From Streptomyces liangshanensis (GTDB lineage: Bacteria > Actinomycetota > Actinomycetes > Streptomycetales > Streptomycetaceae): 64,000 nt of DNA. Positions 1 to 8,005 of the stretch are shown in pieces; the first letter of the stretch is position 1; each line of letters starts with the position of its first letter. Where the stretch lies: contig NZ_CP050177.1 of NCBI RefSeq assembly GCF_011694815.1, forward strand, positions 6,827,501 to 6,891,500, in the 5' to 3' direction. The translations under genes and the position numbers were made by a program. Under the pieces are notes generated by a model. That model made no database searches, was not told the origin of the DNA, and saw nothing but the letters and a program-made list of their open reading frames with translations.

Positions 1-527
1 TGCGCGTACGACGTCATCAGCTCGGCCTGGCCGCTGCCCGCGAACGAGTCGATCAGTGCCTCGGCGATCTCCCGGCAGAGCTGGGCGAGTTCGAACTGGT
101 CGACCGCCTCCAGCGCCTCGGTGATCACCCCGGCCCTGCGCTGGTGCTCCGTACCCTCCGTGAAGAGCACCGACGGCTGGTGGCCGACGAACGGCATCAG
201 CGGCCAGTCGGGCGGGATCGCGGGCCACTGGTTCCAGCGGCGTGAGTCGCGGGCGAACAGCTCGTCGTGGCCGGTGACGTACGAGACCTCGGAGTAACCG
301 AGCACCAGCCAGGCGGGGATGTCGCCGTCGAGGAGGACGGGCGCCACCGTGCCGTGCCGGCGGCGCAGGGCGCGGTACAGCTCCGACGGGGTCTGCTGGA
401 ACTCCAGGCCGCTCAGCGACACCGCGCCCGGGTGCGCCGGGCAGCCGGGCGGAGGCGTGGCGCCGGGCGGGGGCGCGTCGTCGGTCACCGGTTGTCCGGT
501 CGCGGATTCGGTCATGGGTTCGGTCAT
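1..527 (-). CDS. cvnE: cytochrome P450, conservon CvnE type (partial, C-terminus off the window)
   Basis: About 175 N-terminal residues of a P450 are present; the heme-binding Cys region lies beyond the left edge. The visible part has the Streptomyces conservon-P450 pattern: a Pro-rich leader, then LSGLEFQQTPSELYRALRRRHG, a segment on substrate-side loops (LVLGYSEVSYVTGHDELFARD, RRWNQWPAIPPDWPL) and FTEGTEHQRRAGVITEAL of the B-C region. The ATG overlaps the TGA of the upstream GTPase gene (ATGA), so translation is coupled. P450s commonly end cvn operons (as in cvn9/cvn10-type clusters), where the GTPase system is thought to relay signals to them; that partnership is known from the family, not seen here. 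A second in-frame ATG lies four codons downstream of the chosen start. Confidence 0.88.
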   Translation of the reverse strand, partial: MTEPMTESATGQPVTDDAPPPGATPPPGCPAHPGAVSLSGLEFQQTPSELYRALRRRHGTVAPVLLDGDIPAWLVLGYSEVSYVTGHDELFARDSRRWNQWPAIPPDWPLMPFVGHQPSVLFTEGTEHQRRAGVITEALEAVDQFELAQLCREIAEALIDSFAGSGQAELMTSYA

Positions 528-1138
528 GGGGTCAACTCCCGGGCCATGGCCAGCTCGTAGAGGTGGTCCACGAGGGTGATCAGGACGTTCTTGCCGGAGG
601 ACCGCACCCGCGCGTCGCAGTCGATCAGCGGTACGTGCTCCGCCAGCGACAGCGCCTGCCGGATCTCGGCCAGCGAGAACGCGGAGACGTCGTCGTCGAA
701 CCGGTTGACCGCGACCACGAACGGGGTCCTGTGGTGTTCGAGCCGGTCGATGGCGTACCAGGACTCGCTCATGCGCCGGGTGTCGACCAGGACCACCGCG
801 CCGAGCGTGCCGGAGAACAGCCGGTCCCAGAGGAACCAGAACCGCTCCTGCCCGGGCGCCCCGAACAGGTACAGCACCATGCGGTCGTTGAGGCTGATCC
901 GGCCGAAGTCGAAGGCCACGGTGGTGGTGGTCTTGGTGGTCAGCCCGGCCGGGTCGTCCACGCCGACCCCCGCCTGGGTCATGACCTCCTCGGTGTTGAG
1001 GGGCCGGATCTCGCTGACCGACCGTACGAGCGTGGTCTTGCCGACCCCGAACCCGCCCACGACCACGATCTTCAGACCGGTCTCCGCCCCGTCGGCCAGG
1101 GGCGTGCGGCCCGGCAGTTCAGAGAGCATGGAGTCCAT
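524..1138 (-). CDS. cvnD: conservon small GTPase CvnD (MglA/Ras-like)
   Basis: A 204-residue protein with a complete small-GTPase core: P-loop GGFGVGKTTLVRS near residues 28-38, a switch region rich in Thr (TTKTTTTVAFDFG), a Walker-B-like LYLFGAPGQERFW and the base-recognition motif AVNRFDD near residue 145. This matches the ATP/GTP-binding CvnD proteins of Streptomyces conservons, which associate with CvnA-C at the membrane as a bacterial analogue of a G-protein-coupled complex. It overlaps cvnC by 20 nt at its start and the P450 by 4 nt at its end, so all five genes form one tightly coupled operon. The N-terminal MDSM offers two ATGs; the first was kept. Confidence 0.93.
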   Translation of the reverse strand: MDSMLSELPGRTPLADGAETGLKIVVVGGFGVGKTTLVRSVSEIRPLNTEEVMTQAGVGVDDPAGLTTKTTTTVAFDFGRISLNDRMVLYLFGAPGQERFWFLWDRLFSGTLGAVVLVDTRRMSESWYAIDRLEHHRTPFVVAVNRFDDDVSAFSLAEIRQALSLAEHVPLIDCDARVRSSGKNVLITLVDHLYELAMARELTP

Positions 1139-1478
1139 GGAGCACCTCCTTGAGAAAGGCGGAGTCGGGCGGTGAGGTGACCGACCGCCCGGCGCGGGGG
1201 CGGCGGGCGGTGATCCGGCCCGTCGCGAGGAGGTCGCCGAGCAGGATCCGTACCACCGTCACGGGCAGCTTCACCTCGGCGGAGATCTCCACGACCGCGG
1301 TGGGATGACGGCACAGAGCGAGGATCCTGGCGTGCTCGGACTGCATGCCCGGGGTGGGTTCGCACTCGGCGACGATCAGGGTGACCAGGTCGAACGTGTC
1401 GTCGTCGACCCGGCTGCGGCCACCGGTGACGGTGTACAGCCGGTGGGGGTCCCCGGTGTCGACGGGCTTGCGGATCAT
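1119..1478 (-). CDS. cvnC: conservon protein CvnC (DUF742)
   Basis: A 119-residue DUF742 protein, the normal size for CvnC. It begins MIRKPVDTGDPHRLYTVTGGR, the family hallmark, with a winged-helix-like remainder (HARILALCRHPTAVVEISAEVKLPVTVVRILLGDL). CvnC members interact with CvnB and CvnD in S. coelicolor Cvn9; the biochemical role is unsettled. The start overlaps the cvnB stop by 4 nt and the end overlaps cvnD by 20 nt. Confidence 0.92.
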   Translation of the reverse strand: MIRKPVDTGDPHRLYTVTGGRSRVDDDTFDLVTLIVAECEPTPGMQSEHARILALCRHPTAVVEISAEVKLPVTVVRILLGDLLATGRITARRPRAGRSVTSPPDSAFLKEVLHGLHAL

Positions 1479-1894
1479 GACGGGGAACTCTCCCGGTCGG
1501 TGGTGCGCGGCTCGGCCCTCAGGTGCTCACCGATCTGCTCGACCAGCTCGGTCATCCGGTGGCCCACCACACCCGGGTCGGCGCCGTCCTCGGCGACGAC
1601 CGCGAGGTGGGCCCCCTCGCCGGCCTCCACGATGAACAGCAGCCCGCCGTGGAACTCGGTCATCGAGTGCCGTACGCCTCCGCTGCCGTTGCCGAACTCC
1701 ACCGAGGCGCCCTGGGCGAGCGCCTGGATGCCGGAGCAGATCGCGGCGAGCTGGTCGGCCTGGTCGACGGTGAGGAAGCGGCTCCAGCAGAGCTTGAGTC
1801 CGTCGCGGGAGAGGACCAGCGCGTGGCGGGTGCCGGGGGTGCGTTCCAGCAGGCTCTCCAGGAGCCAGGTCAGACTGTTGTCAGTGGTCTGCAT
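1475..1894 (-). CDS. cvnB: conservon roadblock/LC7 protein CvnB
   Basis: A 139-residue roadblock/LC7-fold protein. Typical features are LTWLLESLLERTPGTRHALVLSRDGL near the N-terminus, a central hydrophobic strand with DQLAAICSGIQALAQGA, and the C-terminal LFIVEAGEGAHLAVVAEDGADPGVVGHRM. Roadblock proteins act as GTPase-activating or scaffold partners for MglA-like GTPases, so it is the expected partner of CvnD two genes downstream. It sits 84 nt after cvnA. Confidence 0.93.
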   Translation of the reverse strand: MQTTDNSLTWLLESLLERTPGTRHALVLSRDGLKLCWSRFLTVDQADQLAAICSGIQALAQGASVEFGNGSGGVRHSMTEFHGGLLFIVEAGEGAHLAVVAEDGADPGVVGHRMTELVEQIGEHLRAEPRTTDRESSPS

Positions 1895-1978
1895 GTTCCT
1901 GATCTCGCGTTCCGGGTGGGGGACGTGTGGGGGGCTGGGGTGGCCGGGTGGCCTGACGGCCGAGCGGCCGGGGGGCGG

Positions 1979-3793
1979 CTAGGGAGTGCCCTCCGGGGGA
2001 CGGTGGGCGTGGCGGGCCCGGTGGAAGGCGCCGAACTGGGAGCCCGCGTCCCGGCCCGTGCGGGGCGCGCCGGTCTCCGGTTCGGGCTCGGGGCGGCCCC
2101 GGTCGGCGGCGGCCATCGTGCGGCCCGGCGGCCGGACGGGCAGCCCGTTGGGCGTCGCCACGCGGGGGCCGTCCCCGGGCGCGGCGGGTGCCGGCAGGGG
2201 CGGGGCGGCCGGGGGCGGGGTGTCAGCGTCGGCGGGACGCGCGGTCGGATCCGGTGGTCGTACGGGGTGTTCCGGGAACGCGGCCTGTCCGGTGCGCACA
2301 CCGTGCCCGTTCCGTACGGCCGGTTCGGCGCCTACGGCCCGCTCCGGAAAGCCGGCCTGCTCCGGGAAGGAGGCCTGCTCCGGGAGCGGGTCCCGCTCCG
2401 GGAAGGTGTCCCGCGTCGGTCGTACCGACTGCTCCGGGAGTACCGCCCGCTGCTGGGCCAGCAGTTGCGGCGGGAACAGCACGACCACGCCCGTACCGCC
2501 GCGCGAGGACGGCCGGTAGTTCACGCTCAGGTGGTACTTGGCGGCCAGCCGGCCCACGACGGCCAGCCCGAGGCGGGTGCCCTGGAGCGTCGCCAGGTCG
2601 TTCATCCGGCCCGACACGGACTCCTCGGCGCGGCGCATCGCCGCGTCGGCCATCTTGAGGCCGCTGTCCTCGATCGTCACCACGATCCCCGCCGTGCGCT
2701 CCTCTACATAGACGTGGACCTCGTCGATGGGCGGGGAGAAGTTCGCGGCGTTGTCCATCAGTTCGGCCAGGAGGTGCATCACGCCCTCGGCGGCGAACCC
2801 GGCGATCGCGGCGTCGCTGGAGCAGTGCAGCCGTACCCGCTGGTAGGCGGAGATACGGCCCACCGCGCCGCGCAGGACGGACTCCATCGGGATCGGCTTG
2901 TTCCAGGAACGGCTGGCCCGCCCGCCCATCAGCAGGGCGAGCCGGTCGGTGAGCAGCCCCAGTTGGGAGGTGTTGTGGTCGAGCTTCAACAGGTCGCCGA
3001 ACACCTCCTCGCCGTACTTGTCCTGCATCTCGCGCAGGTCGGCCAGCATGCTGACGGCCTTGGCCTGCACCCGGCTCAGCGCCTTGGCGCTGGCCGCCTG
3101 CGCCGCCGCGCCGCGCCGCTCGCTGGTGGCGAACTCGCGGACGATCACGTCCACCAGGACCCGCAGCCTCGGGTCCGTGGGCGGTTCGACCGTGCCGAGC
3201 ACGGTGTCCGCCGAGCCCCCGGAGCGCAGCCCGCCCAGCGCGGCGGGGAGGGTCGTGGTCATCAGGCGGTCCAGGTCGTCGGCGCCCCGGGCGAGCCGCT
3301 CGACGGCCGTCGCGCAGTCGGCGCGCGACTCGGCCGCGCGCCGCTCGGACGCGGCGACCTCGGCGGCGAACACCTCCAGCAGGCGCCGCAGTTGGGGGTC
3401 CGACGGCGGGGCGGTGGCGGCGATCGCGGCCTCGGCGCTCGCGCCGTCCCGCAGGCGCTTGACGACCGAGGGCAGCGAGACGTTCAGCAGATGCGCCGAC
3501 TCCCCACCGAACTGGGCCAGTTGTGTCTGCGCGGTCCTGACCTCGCCGTCCGCCGTGACCGCCCCGCGGCGGCCCTGGCGTACCAGGACGACGGCGGCCG
3601 CGACGGTCACCGCCACGCAGACCCAGGCGCCGGCCGCGGTGGCCGCCACCCAGGCGCGGGCCGGGACCGGAGCCGCCAGCGCGGCGGCGGCCGCCGCCGC
3701 GGCCACGACCACCAGTGCCGCCAAGGGGACGGCCAACGACAGCGATCGTGCGGGGCGTATGCGGTGCGGGCTGGGGGCGACAGGCACTGACAT
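1979..3793 (-). CDS. cvnA: conservon sensor-kinase-like protein CvnA (short form)
   Basis: A 604-residue membrane ATPase. Two hydrophobic segments lie at about residues 17-42 and 47-72 with only a few residues between them, so there is almost no extracytoplasmic sensor domain; many CvnA proteins are longer and carry a nitrate/nitrite-sensing domain there. A repeated helical region follows (two similar RLRDGASAEAAI and LRSGGSADTV segments), then the dimerisation-like motif LDHNTSQLGLLTDRL and a GHKL ATPase with N-box ELMDNAANFSPP near residue 345 and G-box-like GTRLGLAVV. The last 170 residues are a Pro/Glu/Arg-rich disordered tail with repeated FPEQ/FPER units. The start has GAGGGA upstream. 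It begins the operon. Confidence 0.9.
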   Translation of the reverse strand: MSVPVAPSPHRIRPARSLSLAVPLAALVVVAAAAAAAALAAPVPARAWVAATAAGAWVCVAVTVAAAVVLVRQGRRGAVTADGEVRTAQTQLAQFGGESAHLLNVSLPSVVKRLRDGASAEAAIAATAPPSDPQLRRLLEVFAAEVAASERRAAESRADCATAVERLARGADDLDRLMTTTLPAALGGLRSGGSADTVLGTVEPPTDPRLRVLVDVIVREFATSERRGAAAQAASAKALSRVQAKAVSMLADLREMQDKYGEEVFGDLLKLDHNTSQLGLLTDRLALLMGGRASRSWNKPIPMESVLRGAVGRISAYQRVRLHCSSDAAIAGFAAEGVMHLLAELMDNAANFSPPIDEVHVYVEERTAGIVVTIEDSGLKMADAAMRRAEESVSGRMNDLATLQGTRLGLAVVGRLAAKYHLSVNYRPSSRGGTGVVVLFPPQLLAQQRAVLPEQSVRPTRDTFPERDPLPEQASFPEQAGFPERAVGAEPAVRNGHGVRTGQAAFPEHPVRPPDPTARPADADTPPPAAPPLPAPAAPGDGPRVATPNGLPVRPPGRTMAAADRGRPEPEPETGAPRTGRDAGSQFGAFHRARHAHRPPEGTP

Positions 3794-4009
3794 TCCGCGG
3801 TCCCTCGGTACTTGGAGTGTGTGGGGGGAGACAGAGAGTGGCGCTCATGCTAGCCACGGCGCCGCGTCCGGAGGCCCGCGAAAGGCCGGTGCCAGCCCTA
3901 CGGGGGAGTTTGCGCGGAAGCGCCCCGACGGGCGGGGGTCCCGTGGTACGGGAGTGACCTGGGGGAAAGATCACAGGTCCGTGCCCGGCCCGTCCCCTCC
4001 GCGCCCCAC

Positions 4010-4015
4010 TACGGT
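4010..4015 (+). promoter_or_regulatory. -10 box of a likely leaderless promoter
   Basis: TACGGT fits the Streptomyces TANNNT -10 pattern and ends six nucleotides before a GTG at 4022. No Shine-Dalgarno sequence is visible, so a leaderless transcript starting at or next to that GTG is the simplest reading. Confidence 0.45.
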
Positions 4016-4021
4016 GTGTGC

Positions 4022-4762
4022 GTGCCGAAGAACGGAACCGTCCTGTCCTCGCTGGCCGCCTGGCGCCGCTCGCTCGCGTCGCGCGCCGTGCAGCGCGGCT
4101 GGCGCTGGATCCAGGACACGGGCGCCGTCACCGCCGAGCACCCGGGGCGGCTGCGGTTCGCCAGGATCGGCGCCGGCACCCGGCTGGCCTTCCCGCAGGG
4201 CACGGTGTTCGGCGAGGCGTGGATCGCGCTGGGCGACCACTGCGTCATAGGCGAACAGGTCACGCTGACCGCCGGGATGATGCCCGGCCTGGACCTCGGG
4301 CCCGCGACGCTCCTGACCCTCGGCGACGGTGTGGTCCTCGGGCGGGGCAGCCACGTCATCGCCGACACCACGGTGACCATCGGCTCCGACACGTACTGCG
4401 GCCCGTACGTCTACATCACGTCGACCAACCACAGCTACGACGACCCGGCGACGCCCGTCGGCAAGCAGTGGCCGAGGTTCGAGCCCGTCGAGATAGGCCC
4501 CGGTTGCTGGCTCGGCACGGGCGCGGTGGTCCTGCCGGGCGCGCGGCTCGGCAGGAACGTGGTCGTGGCGGCGGGGGCGGTGGTACGGGGCGAGGTGCCC
4601 GACCACGCGGTGGTGGCCGGCGCCCCCGCCCGGGTCGTACGGAGCTGGGACCCGGAGCGGGGCTGGCAGCCGCCGCTGCGCACCCCGGCGCCCGTACCGA
4701 TCCCGGAGGGGATCACCCCCGAACAGCTGCTGGCCCTCGGGGACCGGGATCCGGACGCCTGA
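4022..4762 (+). CDS. hexapeptide-repeat acyltransferase
   Basis: A protein of about 246 residues with a left-handed beta-helix acyltransferase domain (LbH/NodL-LacA type). Hexapeptide turns run from about residue 45 to 195: ARIGAGTRLAFPQGTVFGEAWIALG, VIGEQVTLTAG, VVLGRGSHVIADTTVTIGSDTYCG, then the GPGCWLGTGAVVLPGARLG stretch. The conserved His pair appears as TSTNHSYDDP, the loop that carries the catalytic His in O-acetyltransferases. The substrate is not predictable. The start is taken at the GTG at 4022, because a TACGGT -10 box lies just before it; an in-frame GTG at 4016 would overlap that box. It is monocistronic between the divergent conservon and the next gene. Confidence 0.85.
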   Translation: MPKNGTVLSSLAAWRRSLASRAVQRGWRWIQDTGAVTAEHPGRLRFARIGAGTRLAFPQGTVFGEAWIALGDHCVIGEQVTLTAGMMPGLDLGPATLLTLGDGVVLGRGSHVIADTTVTIGSDTYCGPYVYITSTNHSYDDPATPVGKQWPRFEPVEIGPGCWLGTGAVVLPGARLGRNVVVAAGAVVRGEVPDHAVVAGAPARVVRSWDPERGWQPPLRTPAPVPIPEGITPEQLLALGDRDPDA

Positions 4763-4797
4763 GGGGCTCCCCACGCCCGAGGCGCGCCCCCGTGCGT

Positions 4798-4803
4798 TAG
4801 CGT
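4798..4803 (+). promoter_or_regulatory. -10 box of a likely leaderless promoter
   Basis: TAGCGT lies seven nucleotides before the ATG at 4811 and no ribosome-binding site is present. This is the same geometry as at 4010 and 5923. Confidence 0.4.
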
Positions 4804-4810
4804 GACGTCC

Positions 4811-5365
4811 ATGCGCGCACCCCTCGGAGACTTCGCCGACGCCCGGCCGGCCCCTGACTGCCTCGACCTGCTCGTCGAGCCGGTCGCCCGGGCCGTCCGC
4901 GCCTGGCAGGGCGCCGTCCCCGCCGACCAGTTGGTGTTCGTGGACACCGATCCCGCGATCGCGGACACGGCGGCCTTCGTCGAGCACCACGGGGCCGAAC
5001 TGCTGGACCGGTCGGCCAACTGCGTGGTGGTGGCCGGGAAACGAGCGGGCGGGTCGACCCTGGCCGCCTGCGTCGTCCTGTCCCGTACGCGCGTGGACGT
5101 CAACGGTGTCGTCCGCAAGCAACTGGGCGCGCGCAAGGCGTCGTTCGCCCCGATGGACACCGCGGTGAGCGAGACGGGCATGGAGTACGGCGGGATCACC
5201 CCGATCGGACTGCCCGACGGCTGGCCGCTGTTCGTGGACTCGGCGGTGGTCGACACCGAGTGGGTCCTCATCGGCAGCGGCCGGCGCCGGGGCAAATTGA
5301 TCGTGCCCGGCAAGGCCTTCGCGGACCTGCCGGGCGTGGTGGTGCTGGAGTCACTGGGCATCTGA
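4811..5365 (+). CDS. YbaK/EbsC-family (prolyl-tRNA editing-like) protein
   Basis: A 184-residue protein with the YbaK/aminoacyl-tRNA deacylase fold. It has the usual central ANCVVVAGKRAG strand, the conserved RTRVDVNGVVRKQLGARKASFA segment that includes the lysine proposed to act in deacylation, and the TGMEYGGITPIGLP substrate loop near residue 125. Family members remove mis-attached amino acids from tRNA(Pro) or act on related aminoacyl-tRNAs; which substrate this one uses cannot be read from the sequence. The ATG at 4811 is preferred to a GTG at 4802 because the latter would overlap a TAGCGT -10 box. A strong hairpin follows the stop codon directly. Confidence 0.87.
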   Translation: MRAPLGDFADARPAPDCLDLLVEPVARAVRAWQGAVPADQLVFVDTDPAIADTAAFVEHHGAELLDRSANCVVVAGKRAGGSTLAACVVLSRTRVDVNGVVRKQLGARKASFAPMDTAVSETGMEYGGITPIGLPDGWPLFVDSAVVDTEWVLIGSGRRRGKLIVPGKAFADLPGVVVLESLGI

Positions 5366-5393
5366 CCCCGGGGCGCCCGAGGGCGCCGCGGGG
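5366..5393. terminator. bidirectional hairpin terminator
   Basis: Two 12-nt GC-only arms (left arm CCCCGGGGCGCC, right arm with one mismatch) enclose a 4-nt CGAG loop. It starts on the first base after the YbaK-like stop and lies 26 nt from the stop of the converging CoA-binding gene, so it can end both transcripts. Confidence 0.7.
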
Positions 5394-5418
5394 CGGGTAC
5401 GACCGTACGGCCGGGGGC

Positions 5419-5826
5419 TCAGCCCAGGCGCGGGATCTCGATGGCGGGGCAGCGGTCCATGACCATGGCGAGTCCCGCCTGGCGCGTCCGGTCGTACGCC
5501 TGCTCGTCGACCACCCCGAGCTGGAACCAGACCGCCTTCGCGCCGATGGACACCGCGTCGTCCGCGACCGCGCCGGCCTGCTCGCTGTTCACGAAGACGT
5601 CCACGACGTCGACCGGGAACGGGATGTCGGCCAGCGAGGCGTACCCCTGTTCGCCGTGGACACTCTCCGCCTTCGGGTGGACGGGCACGATCCGCTTCCC
5701 GAAGCGCTGGAGCACGCCCGCGACCCCGTAGGCCGCCCGTGAGGTGTTGTTGGAGAGCCCCACGACCGCCCAGGTGTCCCCGGTCGAGGTGAGGATTTCG
5801 CGGATGGTCTTGTCGTCTGCGTACAT
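5419..5826 (-). CDS. CoA-binding domain protein (YccU-like)
   Basis: A 135-residue protein consisting of a single Rossmann-like CoA-binding domain. Seen are TGDTWAVVGLSNNTSRAAYGVAGVLQRFGKRIVPVHP near the N-terminus, the central FPVDVVDVFVNSEQAGAVADDAVSIGAKAVWFQLGV and the ending GLAMVMDRCPAIEIPRLG, which matches the conserved MDRCPxIE tail of the YccU family. These proteins bind coenzyme A; their cellular job is not defined. It converges on the YbaK-like gene across a shared hairpin. Confidence 0.88.
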   Translation of the reverse strand: MYADDKTIREILTSTGDTWAVVGLSNNTSRAAYGVAGVLQRFGKRIVPVHPKAESVHGEQGYASLADIPFPVDVVDVFVNSEQAGAVADDAVSIGAKAVWFQLGVVDEQAYDRTRQAGLAMVMDRCPAIEIPRLG

Positions 5827-5922
5827 GTCCGGGACAACGGGCGGCCCGCCCCGGTCATTCCCGCGCCGACCGGCGGGTCCGGGGCCCGAGGGGCCGCACG
5901 GTCAGGGCCCCGCGGGCCCGCA

Positions 5923-5928
5923 TAGGGT
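5923..5928 (+). promoter_or_regulatory. -10 box of a likely leaderless promoter
   Basis: TAGGGT ends six nucleotides before the ATG at 5935. The intervening GGAGCG could also be read as a weak ribosome-binding site, so leadered translation from an upstream promoter is not excluded. Confidence 0.4.
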
Positions 5929-5934
5929 GGAGCG

Positions 5935-6561
5935 ATGCAGGAGCAGTACCGGACCGTCGCCCGCGCGGGCGTGCACGAGACCGAGATCAACCGGTCGCGC
6001 TTCCTGTGCGCCGTCGCACCCGTCGCCGACGAGCGCGAGGCGCAGGAGTTCGTGGCGGGGATCCGCAAGGAACACCCGACGGCCGGCCACCACTGCTTCG
6101 CGTACGTGATCGGCGCCGACGCCTCCGTGCAGAAGGCGAGCGACGACGGCGAGCCGGGCGGGACGGCCGGGGTGCCGATGCTCGACATGCTGCTGCGCCG
6201 CGAGATGCGGTACGTCGTCGCCGTCGTCACGCGCTACTACGGCGGGGTCAAGCTGGGCGCGGGCGGGCTGATCAGGGCGTACGGGGGAGCGGTCGGCGAG
6301 GCGCTGGACCTGGTCGGCGTACGGACCCGGCGGCGCTTCCGGCTCGCCACCGTCACCGTCGACCACCAGCGCGCGGGCAAGCTGGAGAACGATCTGCGGG
6401 CCACCGGGCGCGCGGTCCGTGAGGTGCGGTACGCGGAGGCGGTGACCATCGGGATCGGGCTGCCCGACGGCGAGGTCGACACGTTCCGGGCCTGGCTCGC
6501 GGACACCACGGCGGGGACGGCGGTGCTGGAACTGGGCGGCGAGGCGTACGGCGACGGGTGA
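5935..6561 (+). CDS. YigZ/IMPACT-family protein
   Basis: A 208-residue UPF0029/IMPACT-family protein. The N-terminal domain has the family blocks ETEINRSRFLCAVAPV, HPTAGHHCFAYVIG, SDDGEPGGTAGVPMLDML and YYGGVKLGAGGLIRAYGGAV; a short DUF1949 domain follows (residues about 138-200). Eukaryotic IMPACT regulates Gcn2; bacterial YigZ proteins are of uncertain function, with roles proposed in ribosome-related processes. It stands alone, ending 9 nt before the stop of the converging GAF-ANTAR gene. Confidence 0.92.
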   Translation: MQEQYRTVARAGVHETEINRSRFLCAVAPVADEREAQEFVAGIRKEHPTAGHHCFAYVIGADASVQKASDDGEPGGTAGVPMLDMLLRREMRYVVAVVTRYYGGVKLGAGGLIRAYGGAVGEALDLVGVRTRRRFRLATVTVDHQRAGKLENDLRATGRAVREVRYAEAVTIGIGLPDGEVDTFRAWLADTTAGTAVLELGGEAYGDG

Positions 6562-6570
6562 CCGGGCGGC

Positions 6571-7944
6571 TCAGGCGCTGGGCGTGGGCGCCGGGATCAG
6601 CGCCGTGTCGAACCCGCCGCCGATGATCTCGGCCGCGAAGTCCGCCAGCCGCAGGCGGTGGGAGCGGGCATAGGCGCGGAACGCCTCGAACGCGTCGTCC
6701 ACGGATGTCCCCCAGCGTTCGGCGAGGACCCCCTTGACCTGCTCGATCAGCACCCGGCTGGTCAGCGCCGCCTGGAGCCGGCTCGTCTCCACGTGCGACT
6801 GCTCCAGCGTGCGCTGCTGGAGGATGGCGATCGTCGCCACGTCCGCGAGCGCCTGGGCGAGGGCGAGTTCCCCTTCGCCGAGCCGGTGCGGCGCATTCTG
6901 GAAGAGGTTCAGCGCGCCGACCACGCGGTCCCGCAGCCGCAGGGGCAGCGCGTGCGTGGTCACGTACCCCGTCGCGCGCGCCTGCGCCGTGAAGCGCGGC
7001 CACGTCGCGGCGGCCGCGTCGTCGGTCAGGTCGATGTTGGGCGTGGCCCGGCCCGTGCCGTAGCACTCCACGCACGGACCCTGGTCGTGCTGCACGGCGA
7101 GCAGTTCCAGCAGCCGGGTGTGCTCGTCGGACGCTGCCATGATCTGCAACTCGCCGTGCTCGTCGGCGAGCATGATGCCCGCCGCGTCGACGTCGAGCAG
7201 TTCCACACAGCGGGAGGAGAGCCGCTGGAGGAGATCGATCACGTCGAAGTCGTCGATCAGGGAGTCGGCGACCTCGACGAAGATCTCCGCCGGAGTTTCC
7301 TGGCCACCACGTCCGCCGCGACCTCGCTCAGGGTCCGCTCGCTGCCGTACGAGGGCCTCGGCCAGCTCCACCCCCAGCTGCACGCTGATCATGCCGGTCG
7401 CCTGGTGGACCACCGCGCGGTGCGCCTCGGACGGCGGGGAGACGGCCGTGCGGCCTGCCGCGGCGCGTGTGCCCTGCTCGTTGAGGAAGGCCGCGGTCAG
7501 CGCCGCCGTGAGCGCCAGGGCGTCCGAGATCTGCTGCCGCGACAGGCCGTGGGTGTCATGCCGTACCACCGTCAGGACACCCAGACGCATGGCGCCGATC
7601 CCGAGGGGGAAGCAGAAGACACCCCGCACCGGGGTATCCAGCGCGGCGGGCAGCAGCGCCGGCCACCGTTCGGGCCGTACACGTTCGAGATCGGGTTCCA
7701 GCACGACCACGCCCGTGCGGACCGCCTCGGGGCCGGGGCCCTCCCCGAAGGTGTACTGGAGCTCCTCGAAGCGGGCGCTGCTCTCCGGGTAGCACCACAG
7801 CGGCTCGACCAGGGGGCCGTCGTCCAGCAGGAGCGACACGGCGACACCGTCGACCCCGAGGGCCCGTACGCACCCGGCCGCCAGGTCCTTGTCGCCGCCG
7901 AGGCCCAGCGTCCGCAGGACGTCGGCCATGCCGTCGCTGATCAC
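6571..7944 (-). CDS. fused GAF-(broken ANTAR)-GAF-ANTAR regulator
   Basis: A 457-residue protein that reads as two GAF-ANTAR proteins joined together. GAF 1 covers about residues 1-150. The first ANTAR starts normally (HQATGMISVQLGVELAEALVR) but then loses frame: the open frame continues as a low-complexity GRGGRGG linker, while the +1 frame of the same DNA still encodes SERTLSEVAADVVARKLR, the normal second half of an ANTAR domain. The second GAF begins at about residue 210 (FVEVADSLIDDFDVIDLLQRL) and ends in an intact ANTAR (LIEQVKGVLAERWGTSVDDAFEAFRAYARSH), which would bind nascent RNA as an antiterminator. Tandem GAF-ANTAR genes are common in Streptomyces, so this looks like a merger of two of them by an indel near 7345. 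A sequencing error would look the same. Confidence 0.85.
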   Translation of the reverse strand: MISDGMADVLRTLGLGGDKDLAAGCVRALGVDGVAVSLLLDDGPLVEPLWCYPESSARFEELQYTFGEGPGPEAVRTGVVVLEPDLERVRPERWPALLPAALDTPVRGVFCFPLGIGAMRLGVLTVVRHDTHGLSRQQISDALALTAALTAAFLNEQGTRAAAGRTAVSPPSEAHRAVVHQATGMISVQLGVELAEALVRQRADPERGRGGRGGQETPAEIFVEVADSLIDDFDVIDLLQRLSSRCVELLDVDAAGIMLADEHGELQIMAASDEHTRLLELLAVQHDQGPCVECYGTGRATPNIDLTDDAAAATWPRFTAQARATGYVTTHALPLRLRDRVVGALNLFQNAPHRLGEGELALAQALADVATIAILQQRTLEQSHVETSRLQAALTSRVLIEQVKGVLAERWGTSVDDAFEAFRAYARSHRLRLADFAAEIIGGGFDTALIPAPTPSA

Positions 7945-8005
7945 GGTGTCCGTCCATCGCTGGGGTCGGTGCCCTGGGCGCGGTGCCCGCCGACTCCTCC
8001 GGACT

